A stretch of 6,059 nucleotides of DNA, taken from the NCBI GenBank assembly GCA_029858605.1, contig JAOUET010000116.1, positions 1 through 6,059 on the forward strand, read 5' to 3'. This DNA is from Coriobacteriia bacterium (lineage in GTDB: Bacteria; Actinomycetota; Coriobacteriia; Anaerosomatales; JAENZW01). Made by a program: the position numbers and the translations under genes. Shown piece by piece: positions 5,652 through 6,059 of the stretch (positions within the stretch are counted from its first letter, which is position 1; each line of letters opens with the position of its first letter). The notes beneath the pieces are model-generated. The model was not told the DNA's origin. It made no database searches and saw nothing but the letters and a program-made list of their open reading frames with translations.

Positions 5652-6059
5652 ATGCGCGGGACCGGCGTCATCGTCAACGTGCTCGCCGTGCTGGTTGGCA
5701 CCGGTGTCGGGTTGGTCTTCGGCCGTCTCATAACAGAGCGCTTTCGTGCGATAGCGTTCACCGCCGTAGGGCTTTCGGTCATCGTGATCGGTGCGGCGAT
5801 GAGCATCGGTGGCCTCTCGGACATGGGCGCCAGCGAACTCGGTGACTACGCCGCCCTGGTGCTTGTGGGAGCACTTCTCCTCGGCTCGCTGTCCGGCGAG
5901 GCGCTCGGGATCGAGCACCATCTCGACCGTTTCGGTCACCGGCTCCAGCAACTCGCCGCGCGAACTCCCGCGCTCGCGCCCGGCAGGGCGGATCAGCCCG
6001 GCGAGAAGGGGCACACGCTGGTCGAGGGCTTCGTGACGGCTTCGCTGCTCTTCTGTGTG
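5652..6059 (+). CDS. DUF554-family integral membrane protein, N-terminal 136 residues (3' end outside window)
   Basis: This is an uncharacterised multi-pass membrane protein of the DUF554 family (YqgA/YdfK-like), often described as a possible transporter without a known substrate. Visible parts are the family's opening G-T-x-x-N-V-L-A-V-L-V-G-T helix (3-17), a helix at 34-55 (IAFTAVGLSVIVIGAAMSIGG, given in part), a helix at 66-81 (YAALVLVGALLLGSLSG) with GEALGIE after it, a hydrophilic loop at 88-121, and the conserved LVEGFVTASLLFCV (123-136), where the window ends. In this family the motif continues with G-A-M, so the frame is intact and simply cut off. The full protein would be about 230-250 residues. 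It is divergent from the MFS exporter, with the shared promoter region between them. Confidence 0.9.
   Translation, partial: MRGTGVIVNVLAVLVGTGVGLVFGRLITERFRAIAFTAVGLSVIVIGAAMSIGGLSDMGASELGDYAALVLVGALLLGSLSGEALGIEHHLDRFGHRLQQLAARTPALAPGRADQPGEKGHTLVEGFVTASLLFCV

Noticed and set aside
4827..6014. Long minus-strand open frame (395 codons) across the exporter start, the divergent spacer and the DUF554 gene
   Set aside because: It is antisense to the DUF554 gene and out of frame with the exporter on its own strand. Its sequence is low-complexity, Arg/Gly/Pro-rich text typical of high-GC shadow frames, with no family motif.

Overview
The window looks like a stretch of ordinary chromosome from a high-GC bacterium, most likely an actinomycete-type lineage. 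I infer this from the strong GC bias at third codon positions, a lipoprotein with a typical bacterial lipobox, and TANNNT-type -10 elements. A Coriobacteriia-like or related actinobacterial lineage is plausible, but the sequence alone does not settle it. Coding density is very high. I saw no tRNA, rRNA, CRISPR array, insertion sequence or phage gene.

Layout from left to right. (1) Positions 1-378 hold the 3' end of a TrkH/KtrB-type potassium transporter gene. Its TGA overlaps the GTG start (375) of a small secreted or membrane-anchored protein with an OB-fold-like domain (375-914). (2) A PLP-dependent low-specificity L-threonine aldolase (988-2034, +) follows, and it converges with 3 nt to spare on the next gene. 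(3) That gene is a minus-strand lipoprotein of the soluble PQQ-type glucose/sorbosone dehydrogenase family (2038-3288). (4) A 113-bp divergent spacer leads to a plus-strand pair: an 84-residue protein with a C-x4-C-x-Y-W-R motif (3402-3656) and a cysteine-free protein that looks like a thioredoxin fold (3669-4157). (5) The second of this pair converges on a minus-strand MFS exporter of the EntS/MFS_3 type (4154-5548). The two stop codons share one CTAG palindrome. (6) A 103-bp divergent spacer carries candidate back-to-back promoters whose -10 hexamers overlap. It leads to a DUF554-family membrane protein (5652 onward, +) that runs off the window.

The genes do not form one obvious pathway. 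There are two likely co-transcribed pairs (trkH with the OB-fold protein; the Cys-motif protein with the thioredoxin-like protein), plus single metabolic and transport genes. I see no strong case for a novel multi-gene system. The most interesting unknowns are the OB-fold protein translationally coupled to trkH and the Cys-motif/thioredoxin-like pair. The two nearly zero-length convergent junctions and the divergent promoter region are secondary points.
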